Of a DNA stretch of 64,000 bases, positions 46,734 through 54,957 are shown piece after piece. Location of the stretch: contig NZ_JAIUHG010000006.1 of NCBI RefSeq assembly GCF_020164955.1, forward strand, positions 180,842 to 244,841. Reading direction: 5' to 3'. The position numbers and the translations under genes are program-made. The stretch is from Mesorhizobium sp. CA8 (GTDB taxonomy: Bacteria; Pseudomonadota; Alphaproteobacteria; Rhizobiales; Rhizobiaceae). Under the pieces are notes generated by a model that ran no database searches, was not told the origin of the DNA, and saw nothing but the letters and a program-made list of their open reading frames with translations. How positions within the stretch are numbered: the stretch's first letter is position 1; every line of letters starts with the position of its first letter.

Positions 46734-47402
46734 ATGGATGCATCGAGCAAAAAAAAGCGAACCCGCGGAAAACTCTCCCGCGAGATGATCGAGGACGCCG
46801 CCTTCGAGGTGATCGAGCGGGAAGGGCTTCCCGGCTTTTCGATGCGCAAGCTCGCCGCCAGGCTCGGCTGCGAGGCGATGAGCATCTACCACCACTTCCC
46901 CTCGCAGGCGCATCTTTATGAGGCGCTGGTCGACCGGCAGATGAGCGGCCTCGTCATTCCCGACGACAGCTTGCCCTGGCGCGAGCGCGCCCGCGTTTGC
47001 ATGCAGGAGTTCCGCCGTGTGGCAACAGAGCACCCGGCCTTTGCGCCCTTCATCGTTGTCTATCGCATGAACTCGCCGCCCTGCCTCGCCAAGCTGAACG
47101 CCATCATCGGCCTGTTCGAGGATGGCGGCTTCGGTCGCGAGCTCAGCGCCCGTCTGTTTCGCGCGGCAGGCTACTATCTGATGGGCGCGATTCTTGACGA
47201 GACAGCCGGCTACGCCAAGGGACCTTCGGCGGTCACCACCGTCAGCGACGAGGAGCTGGCGCGCGTCTATCCGAGTGTCATGAAGGCCGGCGCCTATTTC
47301 GGCGCCGCCGGTTTCGACAAGACTTTCGAGCTTGGCCTGGAAATGTTTCTGGACGAGATGGAGCGGGTCCGCGAAGCTGCGCGAGACGAAAACCGCTCGT
47401 AA
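46734..47402 (+). CDS. TetR family transcriptional regulator
   Basis: A 222-residue regulator. A Lys-rich N-terminus precedes the helix-turn-helix (about 15-60: REMIEDAAFEVIEREGLPGFSMRKLAARLGCEAMSIYHHF), followed by a TetR_C helical bundle. It is divergent from the AhpD-like gene. The start ATG at 46734 is chosen; a TTG further upstream is less likely. Confidence 0.9.
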   Translation: MDASSKKKRTRGKLSREMIEDAAFEVIEREGLPGFSMRKLAARLGCEAMSIYHHFPSQAHLYEALVDRQMSGLVIPDDSLPWRERARVCMQEFRRVATEHPAFAPFIVVYRMNSPPCLAKLNAIIGLFEDGGFGRELSARLFRAAGYYLMGAILDETAGYAKGPSAVTTVSDEELARVYPSVMKAGAYFGAAGFDKTFELGLEMFLDEMERVREAARDENRS

Positions 47403-47439
47403 GAACTGCGGCCAGCCGAAGAAATAACCAAGGCTCTGA

Positions 47440-48066
47440 ATGCGCTTCCTCTATGTCCTTCTCCTCATCGCCGGTGCCGCCGTCGGCATCTTCTATCCCT
47501 GGGCGATGAGCAATTTTTCCGGCCATGCGATCGGCACGTATCGCGTCTATGAGGGCGGCCGCTTCCGGCCCGTCACCCTGCAGCTTGCTGCAAGCGATGC
47601 CCCAGTGAGGGTGCTGGTCGATCTGACCGCGCGGGCCGAACGGGTCGCAGGTCAGCAGCGCACGGTGCTGACGCTGACCGCGGCAAATGGCGGCCGCACG
47701 GCGCTGGCCTCGGCGCTCTCTTTCAACCACACCGACAATCCGCGCCAGACCAGCCCGCAACTGCCCGACAAGATCTTTCGCGACGAGGCCGGCGTCATCG
47801 ATAGGGTCACGCCTGGATCTTACGTCTTCACCGTCGGCCCGGGCGATGCCGACGGCATCGACATGCGCGCGGTCGATCTCATCCTGCGCGCCGGCACCGG
47901 CTCGATCGACGAACGCGCGCAGCCGGCCGGCTATACGCTCATGGGCGTCGGCCTTGCCGGACTGGCGCTGTCGCTGGTCTTCGGGCGCCGCGGCGATGGC
48001 GCGAAAAATCCCAATTCGCAGCCGCCACCGCCGCGCTGGGGCCGCGGCGGTTCGCCACGAGCATGA
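47440..48066 (+). CDS. Hypothetical membrane-anchored protein
   Basis: Not recognised. A 208-residue protein with membrane helices at each end (about 3-22 and 165-185) and a central beta-rich periplasmic region (TYRVYEGGRFRPVTLQLAASDAPVRVLVDLTARA..., VTPGSYVFTVGPGDADGIDMRAVDLILRAG) that suggests an Ig-like fold. Two helices with an exported middle is typical of a regulatory or structural envelope protein. The stop lies within the palindromic repeat at 48059. Confidence 0.55.
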   Translation: MRFLYVLLLIAGAAVGIFYPWAMSNFSGHAIGTYRVYEGGRFRPVTLQLAASDAPVRVLVDLTARAERVAGQQRTVLTLTAANGGRTALASALSFNHTDNPRQTSPQLPDKIFRDEAGVIDRVTPGSYVFTVGPGDADGIDMRAVDLILRAGTGSIDERAQPAGYTLMGVGLAGLALSLVFGRRGDGAKNPNSQPPPPRWGRGGSPRA

Positions 48067-48107
48067 TGCCGAAAAGTGTGAAGCGGTTTTCGGTCGACAT
48101 CATGCTC
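48059..48107. repeat. Intergenic palindromic repeat (48 kb copy)
   Basis: Arms GAGCATGATG-CCGAAAA and TTTTCGG-TCGA-CATCATGCTC around a loop GTGTGAAGCGG. Same architecture as the copies at 29862 and 61484. It includes the stop codon of the upstream gene and lies 21 bases before rlmJ. Confidence 0.8.
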
Positions 48108-48128
48108 TCTCTAGAGAGGTAAGCGCGC

Positions 48129-48977
48129 ATGAACTATCGCCACGCCTACCACGCCGGCAATTTCGCCGATGTCGTCAAGCATGCCGTGCTCGCGCGCCTC
48201 GTTGAATATCTCAAGCAGAAGGACAAGGCCTTCCGCGTCATCGACACCCACGCCGGCATCGGCCGCTACGATCTCGCCTCGGTGGAAGCCGGCAGGACCG
48301 GCGAATGGCAGGGCGGCATCGGCCGGCTGGCCGAGGCCACGCTCGAGCCGCAGGCGGCGGCGCTGCTTCAGCCCTATCTGGAAGCGGTGCGCGCACAAAA
48401 TCCCGACGGCGGCCTCAAGCACTATCCCGGCTCGCCGCTGATCGTGCGCCATCTCCTGCGCAGCCAGGACCGGCTGACGGCGGTCGAGCTGCACCCCAAG
48501 GATGCCACGCGGCTGAAATCCGTCTTCGCCGGCGATTTCCAGGCAAGGGTGATCGAACTCGACGGCTGGCTGGCGCTCGGCGCGCAACTGCCGCCGAAGG
48601 AAAAGCGCGGCCTCGTCCTCATCGATCCGCCCTTCGAGGAGGAGGGCGAGTTCTTGAGGCTCGTCGAAGGACTGCAGAAGGCGCACCGGCGCTGGCCGGG
48701 CGGCATCTACGCGCTCTGGTACCCGATCAAGGATCGCAAGGCGGTGACGGCCTTCCGCGCGGCGCTGAAGGAGACAGGCATTCCGAAGCTGCTCGACATC
48801 GCCTTCGAGATCCGGCCCGCCTCGGACGAGCCCAGCCTCGACGGCAGCGGGCTGGTGGTGGTCAATCCGCCCTATACGCTGGAGAGCGAATTGCAGCAGA
48901 TGCTTCCGGTTCTGCACAAAGTGCTCGCCGTCCGGCAGCCGTCGCGCTGGACGCTCGATCGGCTGGCGGGCGAGTAA
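48129..48977 (+). CDS. rlmJ: 23S rRNA (adenine(2030)-N6)-methyltransferase
   Basis: A 282-residue RlmJ. It starts with MNYRHAYHAGNFADVVKHAVL, a very specific family motif, and carries the catalytic LVLIDPPFEEEGEF (N6-adenine DPPF/Y motif). It methylates A2030 of 23S rRNA; in some bacteria it also affects growth on DNA as a carbon source. Confidence 0.94.
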   Translation: MNYRHAYHAGNFADVVKHAVLARLVEYLKQKDKAFRVIDTHAGIGRYDLASVEAGRTGEWQGGIGRLAEATLEPQAAALLQPYLEAVRAQNPDGGLKHYPGSPLIVRHLLRSQDRLTAVELHPKDATRLKSVFAGDFQARVIELDGWLALGAQLPPKEKRGLVLIDPPFEEEGEFLRLVEGLQKAHRRWPGGIYALWYPIKDRKAVTAFRAALKETGIPKLLDIAFEIRPASDEPSLDGSGLVVVNPPYTLESELQQMLPVLHKVLAVRQPSRWTLDRLAGE

Positions 48978-48992
48978 GGCGCCGGCATTCGC

Positions 48993-49799
48993 TCAAGTCA
49001 GCGCGGCAGGCGTCACGCCGGTCAGCCGCCGGCTTTCGCGGATCAGATGCGCCTGATCGGCATAGCCGGCCTCGATGGCGAGCAGCGCGGTCGAGGCTTC
49101 GCCCTGCTGCCGTTGCAGGCGCCGGAAGCGGTGGAAGCGCAGGATGCGGTCGAGCGTCTTCGGGCCATAGCCGAAGGCGTCCTCGAAGCGCCGGCGCAGC
49201 GTCCGCTCGCTCATATGCAGTTGGCGCTGCAGGAACGGAACCAGCGGCGTTTCCGGCGGCAAACCTTTGTGGATGACATCGAAGGCCAGGCCCATCTGCG
49301 GGTCGAGCGCTCCGCGTCCTTCCGTCCGCGCTCCGATGGCCTCTTCCAGGTGACGAACCAGAACGGCAAAATTGGGCGTCGGTCTGATGCGGTCGGAAAG
49401 CTCGCGGCAGCGCGTGCCCCACAATTCGCTGAGATCCAGCCGTCCGCCGACGATCTCGCTGGCCGGCACTCCCAGCCAGCCGGCGGCGGCGCCCGGCCGG
49501 AAGCGGAAGCCTACGATCACCGCGCCCGCGGCCGGCCGCTCGATCTGCGGATCCTTGTCCGGCCCGGCTACGCGAAAGTGGCCGTCGATCCATTGCAGGT
49601 CGATCGTCGCGTCCGGCGTGATGACGATGGGTGGAACGGCGCGCCCGTCCATGCAATGGACCCAGGCAGCGGAGAAGGCATCGGCCAGGCCGCCAGCGAC
49701 GGGCCGCTCGCAAAAGAAGCCGGTGGTCTGCGCCAGGACCGGTTCCATTCTCTCTCCGATCTGCTCCAGCGGGAGTTGCTGGATCGATGTGACGGTCAT
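48993..49799 (-). CDS. AraC family transcriptional regulator
   Basis: A 268-residue regulator. An N-terminal domain of about 150 residues resembles the DUF6597-type sensory domain, followed by two AraC helix-turn-helix motifs (LQRQLHMSERTLRRRFEDAFGYGPKTLDRILRFHRF and a second ending RESRRLTGVTPAAL). It is divergent from the VOC-DoxX pair and likely controls them. The start at 49799 is the better-supported ATG. Confidence 0.88.
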   Translation of the reverse strand: MTVTSIQQLPLEQIGERMEPVLAQTTGFFCERPVAGGLADAFSAAWVHCMDGRAVPPIVITPDATIDLQWIDGHFRVAGPDKDPQIERPAAGAVIVGFRFRPGAAAGWLGVPASEIVGGRLDLSELWGTRCRELSDRIRPTPNFAVLVRHLEEAIGARTEGRGALDPQMGLAFDVIHKGLPPETPLVPFLQRQLHMSERTLRRRFEDAFGYGPKTLDRILRFHRFRRLQRQQGEASTALLAIEAGYADQAHLIRESRRLTGVTPAALT

Positions 49800-49930
49800 T
49801 TTGGCCGAAATCTTCAATGCCGCCCACGTCATCCATGGCAAAACGGACGAACTTCACAGCGCTTCACGCGCTCGCATCGGACCGCGTCCGTTTGCGACTG
49901 TGGTCACGAATATAGAAAGGAGTGAGAGAA

Positions 49931-50353
49931 ATGAAAGCTCTCATCACCGTATTGACGCTCGGCGTCGACGATCTGGAAGCCTCCCTCAAATTCTATCGCG
50001 ACGGCCTCGGCCTGCCGACCGAGGGCATCATCGGTCGCGAATTCGAGCATGGCGCCGTCGCCTTCTTCGAGCTTGCCGGCGGCCTGAAATTCGCGATCTA
50101 CGAGCGCGCCAACATCGCCTGGGATGCCACGGTGCCGCAAAGCGGCCGCAGCCCGACCGAATTGACCATCGGCCACAATGTCGGCAGCGAGGCCGAGGTG
50201 GAGGCCGTGATGGCCGAGGCCGTCAAGGCCGGCGCGCGTGTGGTCAAGCCGGCGCAAAAGACCTTCTGGGGCGGATATGCCGGCTACTTCCAGGATCCCG
50301 ACGATCACCTGTGGGAGGTCGTCTACAACCCGGCCTTCGTCCCCGAGGACTGA
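49931..50353 (+). CDS. VOC family (glyoxalase-like) protein
   Basis: A 140-residue two-repeat VOC protein. The start LITVLTLGVDDLEASLKFYRDGLGL and the late GGYAGYFQDPDDHLWEVVYNP are the glyoxalase-fold signature, with metal-binding Glu and His residues present. The substrate is unknown. The start ATG has GGAGTGAGAGAA upstream. Confidence 0.88.
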   Translation: MKALITVLTLGVDDLEASLKFYRDGLGLPTEGIIGREFEHGAVAFFELAGGLKFAIYERANIAWDATVPQSGRSPTELTIGHNVGSEAEVEAVMAEAVKAGARVVKPAQKTFWGGYAGYFQDPDDHLWEVVYNPAFVPED

Positions 50354-50387
50354 ACGCAGCAAAACATGCCGTCGAGAGGAGGCCGCC

Positions 50388-50750
50388 ATGCCTGTTCAAA
50401 TCATTCAAGCGCTTGGCGCTCTCCTCATCGGCGGTGTCTTCGTCTTTGCCGGCATCGAGCATTTCCTGGAATTCGGTGCGATGCGCGGCTATCTGGCCGC
50501 CCAGAAATTTCCGGCCCCGGCCTTGATGCTGGCCGCCGGTTCGGCGGTCGAGATCATTGTGGGTTTCCTGCTTGCCATTGGCATGGCCCGGCCCTTCGCC
50601 GCCGGCGCGCTGATCCTCTTCACCCTGGCGACGAACCTCATGCTGCTGCGTTTTTGGGCGAGCGAGGAACCGGAGCGCCAGGTGCTGCGCAATGCGTTCC
50701 TGATCAACATCGCCGTCATCGGCGGGCTGCTGCTTACCGGCACGTTTTAG
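50388..50750 (+). CDS. DoxX family membrane protein
   Basis: A 120-residue protein with four membrane helices, the DoxX pattern (GALLIGGVFVFAGIEHFLEFGAM near the start, FAAGALILFTLATNLMLLRFW). DoxX proteins take part in oxidative or thiol-stress systems. It follows the VOC gene after 34 bases, so the pair is likely one operon. Confidence 0.82.
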   Translation: MPVQIIQALGALLIGGVFVFAGIEHFLEFGAMRGYLAAQKFPAPALMLAAGSAVEIIVGFLLAIGMARPFAAGALILFTLATNLMLLRFWASEEPERQVLRNAFLINIAVIGGLLLTGTF

Positions 50751-50755
50751 GTTCC

Positions 50756-50795
50756 ATGGAGATTCAGGCGACGCCGGCATGACCTGAATCTCCAT
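50756..50795. repeat. 13-bp stem palindrome after the DoxX gene
   Basis: ATGGAGATTCAGG and CCTGAATCTCCAT form a perfect 13-bp stem with a 14-base loop. No T run follows, so it is more likely a repeated palindrome or a processing or attenuating structure than a simple terminator. Confidence 0.7.
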
Positions 50796-50914
50796 ACAAC
50801 CAAATGATCTGGCGACGCGGGAACGAAGTTTTGCGGAAACCATTGTTTTCGCAACCGCTTGACCGCCGCCAAGCGAATCCGCACAGTGCGCGGAACCGAC
50901 CTTGAGAGGCTGTC

Positions 50915-51367
50915 ATGACTCGCTTCGCCCATTCCGCCCTTGCCGCGCTGGTAGCGCTGTCCACTCCCTTTGCCGCTCCGCTGGGCTTCAGCCAGGCGGC
51001 GCATTCCGCCGACCTGTCCGTCTACACCGAGGATGACGGCAGCGTCTGCGGCGAGGCTTGGGTGCTGAACAAGATCACCGACCGCTTCTCCTACCAGGTG
51101 CTTCATGTGCCGCATCTGCCGCAGGTCGCGATCACTGATTTCCGCAACATCCGTCAGCATCGCTACGAGCCGGCGAGCGACGAATGGCCGATCGGCCGCC
51201 ACTATTGCCGCGCTACCGTCAACCTGTCGGATGGCCGCGACCGCTCGATTTTCTACCTGATCGAGGAAGGCCAGGGCTTTGCCTCGATCGGCGACAATGT
51301 GGAATTCTGCGTCTCGGGCTTCGACCGCTGGCTGGTCTATAACGGCCGCTGCCGGGTGCTGCGATAG
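50915..51367 (+). CDS. Hypothetical secreted protein
   Basis: Not recognised. A 150-residue protein with a signal peptide (about 1-32, AHSADLS) and a small beta-rich exported domain with four cysteines (VCGEAW, HYCRAT, EFCVSG, GRCRVL) that could form two disulfides. Found alone between the DoxX and TetR genes. Periplasmic location is inferred. Confidence 0.65.
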   Translation: MTRFAHSALAALVALSTPFAAPLGFSQAAHSADLSVYTEDDGSVCGEAWVLNKITDRFSYQVLHVPHLPQVAITDFRNIRQHRYEPASDEWPIGRHYCRATVNLSDGRDRSIFYLIEEGQGFASIGDNVEFCVSGFDRWLVYNGRCRVLR

Positions 51368-51409
51368 GTTTGCTGCCTGATAGGCAGTGAAGGTAGGCGC
51401 GCTACGGCG

Positions 51410-51437
51410 CCCCCCTCTGTCCGGCAGGACAGAGGGG
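51410..51437. repeat. 12-bp stem palindrome of rhizobial intergenic type
   Basis: CCCCCTCTGTCC and GGACAGAGGGGG with a GGCA loop form a perfect 12-bp stem. A GCCTGATAGGC hairpin lies just upstream (51373-51383). Rhizobia often carry elements of this kind in intergenic regions; it also separates the secreted-protein gene from the convergent TetR gene. Confidence 0.75.
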
Positions 51438-51538
51438 GCTGTCCCGCCGACCTGTCGGGGCTTCTGGCTTTCAGAGGTCGTCGCCGCCCGCAGCCATGCA
51501 AGCAGCTCCCGCTCATAGCCAGCTCCGCTGCCCCTCAC

Positions 51539-52162
51539 TCAAGCCACCCCGCGGCCCGATACGTAAGCCTCGATCAGTTCGACCAGCTGCTTCTGCAATT
51601 CCGGAGCGTCGAGCATGTTGCGCCGCGCCGCGTTGTGGATCACGCCTTCGACCGCCGAGGAGAGCACGCGCGCCATCGCCTCGGTATCCTTGCGGCGCGT
51701 GCGATACTGCGCGACGGCCGCCGTGTAATGTTCAAGATAGCGCGCCTGGAACGAGGCATGCGCGGCGCGTGAGCCGCGGTCGCCGGGCGTCTCGTCGAGC
51801 AGCACCTGGTGCAGCGTCGGATGGATCGAGTGCGCGCCGATCATGCCGCGCACCAATTCGCGCGCGAATTGCTTGAGCGGCTTCTCCTCCGCCGCCGCTT
51901 CGCGAATCACCGACAGCACATGATCGAAGTGACGGCGCCGGATCGCTTCGACCAGAGCGAGCTTGTCGGGAAAATATTGATAGAGCGAGCCGATGCTGAC
52001 GCCGGCGGTCTCCGCCACCTTGTTGGTGGAGAAGCCCGCCCAGCCGAGCTCGCTCAGAACGTGAGCGCCGGCTTCGATGATCGCCTCGACGGTAGCGATC
52101 GAACGCGCCTGGCGCGGCTGCTTGCGCATGCGTGCGGCCGGCTTTGCAATGCGAGTAGACAT
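51539..52162 (-). CDS. TetR family transcriptional regulator
   Basis: A 207-residue regulator. The helix-turn-helix (about 20-67: TVEAIIEAGAHVLSELGWAGFSTNKVAETAGVSIGSLYQYF) is followed by a TetR_C bundle. It is divergent from the DinB-family gene (71-base gap) and may control it. I see no clear operator in the gap. Confidence 0.9.
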   Translation of the reverse strand: MSTRIAKPAARMRKQPRQARSIATVEAIIEAGAHVLSELGWAGFSTNKVAETAGVSIGSLYQYFPDKLALVEAIRRRHFDHVLSVIREAAAEEKPLKQFARELVRGMIGAHSIHPTLHQVLLDETPGDRGSRAAHASFQARYLEHYTAAVAQYRTRRKDTEAMARVLSSAVEGVIHNAARRNMLDAPELQKQLVELIEAYVSGRGVA

Positions 52163-52233
52163 GCTGGCCCGTCTCCCGAGAATATAAACAGGATACTCAC
52201 ATTCATTTCACCAACGCAAATGGGGGCGCAAAG

Positions 52234-52776
52234 ATGAGTGCCAAGACCTTGCTGAAGGGGATACTCGCCTACCAGGCCTGGGCGAATGATGAGCTGGTCG
52301 AGAAGCTTGCCAGAATGGACCCCTCGAGCGATCCTGGTATACGCCACGCCGCGATCCGTCTGACGAACCATATCCATGTCGTGTCGCGGATTTTTGCCGC
52401 GCATCTGAAGGGCGTTGCCCATGGTTATGCGAGCGACAATACGCCGGACACGCCCGAGCCGCGCGCATTGCGCACCGCCCTGGCCGAGGTCGACGGCTGG
52501 TATCTCGACTATCTCGAAACCGCTTCGGAGCAAGAGCTTGGCGACCCGGTCGCCTTCACCTTCACCGATGGCGACGAGGGCTGCATGACGAGGCAGGAAA
52601 TGCTGACCCATGTCGTCCTGCACGGCAGCTACCATCGCGGCGAGATCGGCCGCATGCTGGCCGAAATCGCGGTCTCGTCGCCTTGGGACACCTACGCCGT
52701 TCATCTGCATCGCTTCGAGCCGGCGCGCCGCCTGCAGGGTGAACGCGAGCCGGCGGAGATTGACGGCGACACTTGA
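52234..52776 (+). CDS. DinB family protein
   Basis: A 180-residue four-helix-bundle protein of the DinB/YfiT-like putative metalloenzyme family. The three metal-binding histidines appear as LTNHIHVVSRIF (about 46-48), LTHVVLHGSYHRGEIGRML (about 129-139). Family members are thiol-dependent transferases or stress-induced proteins. The start ATG is 71 bases from the divergent TetR start. Confidence 0.85.
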   Translation: MSAKTLLKGILAYQAWANDELVEKLARMDPSSDPGIRHAAIRLTNHIHVVSRIFAAHLKGVAHGYASDNTPDTPEPRALRTALAEVDGWYLDYLETASEQELGDPVAFTFTDGDEGCMTRQEMLTHVVLHGSYHRGEIGRMLAEIAVSSPWDTYAVHLHRFEPARRLQGEREPAEIDGDT

Positions 52777-53163
52777 ATATGAGCTTGAAGCTCACTTTCA
52801 AACGCCTAAGCTTTGATCGTCTTACCTGGCCGATTCATCTGTAGATGTTTTCGCTGGACAAGATGAAGCCGGCGTTCGGCGGCGTGTTCTCTATTGCGAG
52901 CACTCTGCTCACATTGTGATATAAGCTTATGTCGCGGATGGATGGATGATCGGGCGATAGAAGCCGCTCGAAAATCTGTGCGGCGGGCCGTCACTTGGAA
53001 AGTGACAGATTCGCTCACAATTTTTAACGGGGCGCGTTTCGCGTAACCAAAATTCAATAACTGAAAATCATTGTGTTGCTTCGCTGGCTAGACAGTCGCG
53101 AGTCAGATATGCATAGACACGCCGGGTCACTCACGACCATCGGCAAAACGCAAGGGGCATCGC
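52777..53163. other. 387-base intergenic region
   Basis: No supported gene. An exact 7-bp palindrome GTCACTT-GGA-AAGTGAC is at 52990-53006 and may be an operator or a hairpin in the leader of the histone-like gene. The right end is A/T-richer (53030-53100), consistent with a promoter. Confidence 0.45.
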
Positions 53164-53529
53164 ATGGCAAAGACGACAACCAAGGCGCCGGCGGCGAAAG
53201 CGCCGGCAAAGAAGCCGGCAGCTAAGGCTGCCGCGAAACCTGCAGCAGTGAAGAAGGCAGCGGCGCCGAAGGCGGCCACCAAGGCTCCGGCCAAGGCGGC
53301 AGCGAAGCCTGCGGCCAAGCCGGCCGCGAAGGCCGCGGCAAAGCCCGCCGCCAAGGCAGCGCCCAAGCCGGCAGCGAAGGCCGCAGCCAAGCCAGCCGCC
53401 GCCAAGAAGCCGGCAGCGAAGGCAGCGGCCAAGCCCGCCGCCAAGGCTCCGATGAAGGCAGCCGCCGCCAAGGCGCCGGCCGCTGTGAAGAAGGCAGCTC
53501 CGGCGAAGAAGCCGGCCGCCAAGAAGTAA
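53164..53529 (+). CDS. Histone H1-like Lys/Ala/Pro-rich protein
   Basis: A 121-residue protein composed almost only of Ala, Lys and Pro in repeats of the PAAKAAAKPAAK type, like the C-terminal tails of eukaryotic H1, bacterial Hc1 and AlgP. Such proteins bind DNA or RNA without sequence specificity and condense the nucleoid. No ordered domain is visible. The start ATG follows CAAGGGGCATCGC. A terminator lies about 110 bases after the stop. Confidence 0.85.
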   Translation: MAKTTTKAPAAKAPAKKPAAKAAAKPAAVKKAAAPKAATKAPAKAAAKPAAKPAAKAAAKPAAKAAPKPAAKAAAKPAAAKKPAAKAAAKPAAKAPMKAAAAKAPAAVKKAAPAKKPAAKK

Positions 53530-53565
53530 TCGCATGGCTTCGCTGGCTGCCGCAACGGGTGAGGG

Positions 53566-53689
53566 CGGGTGCCGCTTAGGCACCCCTCTCGCCAATCCGG
53601 TCTCGAGGCAAGCGAAGTCGGAGCGGACGCTCCTCCTAAAGCTCTCGGAAACTTTGCGGCCAGCAAAACTTCCGGGAGCTTTTTCTTTT
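53566..53689 (+). terminator. Hairpin and intrinsic terminator after the H1-like gene
   Basis: A first hairpin GGGTGCC-GCTTA-GGCACCC (53566-53584) and a second long stem AAAGCTCTCGGAA/TTCCGGGAGCTTT (53638-53650 with 53670-53682; one G-U pair) followed by TTTCTTTT. The second has all features of a Rho-independent terminator. Confidence 0.7.
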
Positions 53690-53798
53690 CAGGTGGCCGC
53701 GCCGGCAAGATGCATTGGCTAAGCCGGATCGGCCGGCTGGCCGTTGCCCGCCGGACCCTGATCGGTCAACAGTGCCGCAAACAGCTGGGAACCCGATC

Positions 53799-54395
53799 AT
53801 GCCGAAACTGCTCTATGCTTCCACGTCCCCCTACAGCTCGAAGGTCCGCATGGCGGCCGCCTATGCCAGCATCGGCATCGATCTCGTGCCGGTCAAAACG
53901 GAGGACAAACCCGCCGAGCTGATCTCGGCCAATCCGCTCGGCAAAATCCCGGTGCTGGTGCTAGAGGACGGCCGCTCGATTTATGACAGCCGCGCCATCA
54001 CCCAGCATCTTAACCGCCAGTCGAAGAACGCGCTGTTCCCGCGCAACCCGGACAAGCGCCTCGATGCGGAGGTTCTGGAGGCGCTTGCCGACGGCATTTG
54101 CGACTGCGCGCTGTCGATGGTCTATGAGCGGCGCACCCGGCCGGATGCGATGGTCTATCAGCCCTGGCTCGACCGGCAATGGACGAAGATCACCACTGCG
54201 CTCGACCTCATCAACGCCAGCCCGCCGAAGCTGCCGAAGAAGATCACCGCCGGCCACATGGCGCTGCGTGCAACCCTTGGCTATCTCGCGCTGCGCTTTT
54301 CGGGCCAATGGGAGAAGGGCCGCGGCCGGCTCGTGCGCTGGGCCGCGAGGTTTGATGAGAAGTTTCCGGAATTGAAAGGCAGCGTGCCGGGGTGA
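53799..54395 (+). CDS. Glutathione S-transferase family protein
   Basis: A 198-residue GST. The N-terminal thioredoxin-like domain (KLLYASTSPYSSKVRMAAAYASIGID) has the Ser in the active-site loop, NPLGKIPVLVLEDGRSIYDSRAI is the cis-Pro and glutathione-binding segment, and the C-terminal helical domain ends in GSVPG. Substrate unknown. The start ATG is chosen at the usual family start. Confidence 0.88.
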   Translation: MPKLLYASTSPYSSKVRMAAAYASIGIDLVPVKTEDKPAELISANPLGKIPVLVLEDGRSIYDSRAITQHLNRQSKNALFPRNPDKRLDAEVLEALADGICDCALSMVYERRTRPDAMVYQPWLDRQWTKITTALDLINASPPKLPKKITAGHMALRATLGYLALRFSGQWEKGRGRLVRWAARFDEKFPELKGSVPG

Positions 54396-54490
54396 GGATT
54401 AGGTGATCTCCCTCCTCAAGGTGAGACTAGCAGCTTGAACGCCGCCCGCTTCCATGCTTGCCTGACATTCACCCAAGCGGAAGTGGTGAC

Positions 54491-54865
54491 ATGGCAAAAC
54501 CCTCAACCAGCGCCGCGCCCGACCCTATGGTCGAGCGCCTTCGTGCCGCCCTCGGCCGGCGTGCCTTCACCGAGCAGAAGATGTTCGGCGGCACCTGTTT
54601 CATGGTCGACGGCAACATGCTGATCGGCACCTCGAAGCGCGGGCTTCTGGTGCGCGTCGGCAAGGACGCGCATGCGGCTGCCGCAGCACTGCCTCATGCG
54701 AGCACGATGGAGATGGGCGGGCGCCCGATGCAAGGCTATATCCGCGTCGCGCCGGAAGGCACGACGACCGATGCCGATCTCGGCGGGTGGCTCGACCGCG
54801 CCTTGGCCTTCGTCGAGACGCTGCCGCCGAAGGCAAAGGCCAGACCGGCGAAGGGGTCGAAATGA
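54491..54865 (+). CDS. TfoX/Sxy N-terminal domain protein
   Basis: A 124-residue protein. Residues about 13-112 match the TfoX N-terminal domain (RLRAALGRRAFTEQKMFGGTCFMVDGNMLIG; GRPMQGYIRV). Short proteins of this type are common in rhizobia. They lack the C-terminal domain of the competence regulator Sxy, so the role is unknown. Confidence 0.82.
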   Translation: MAKPSTSAAPDPMVERLRAALGRRAFTEQKMFGGTCFMVDGNMLIGTSKRGLLVRVGKDAHAAAAALPHASTMEMGGRPMQGYIRVAPEGTTTDADLGGWLDRALAFVETLPPKAKARPAKGSK

Positions 54866-54906
54866 GGACCAACTGAGAGCGCAACTCTTGTTGATCTCGC
54901 GGACAC

Positions 54907-54936
54907 AAAAAAAGCCGGGCGCAAGGCCCGGCTTTT
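54907..54936. terminator. Bidirectional intrinsic terminator
   Basis: A perfect 7-bp core GCCGGGC/GCCCGGC with a GCAAG loop, flanked by seven A on the left and four T on the right. It serves the TfoX-N gene (plus) and the OMP gene (minus). Confidence 0.85.
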
Positions 54937-54957
54937 CCGTGTCGTGGCTTCTACGAC

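Noticed and set aside
53164..53529. Repeated sequence that might look like a CRISPR array or tandem satellite
   Set aside because: The repeats are codon-level and in frame (Ala/Lys/Pro), with no constant repeat-spacer pattern.
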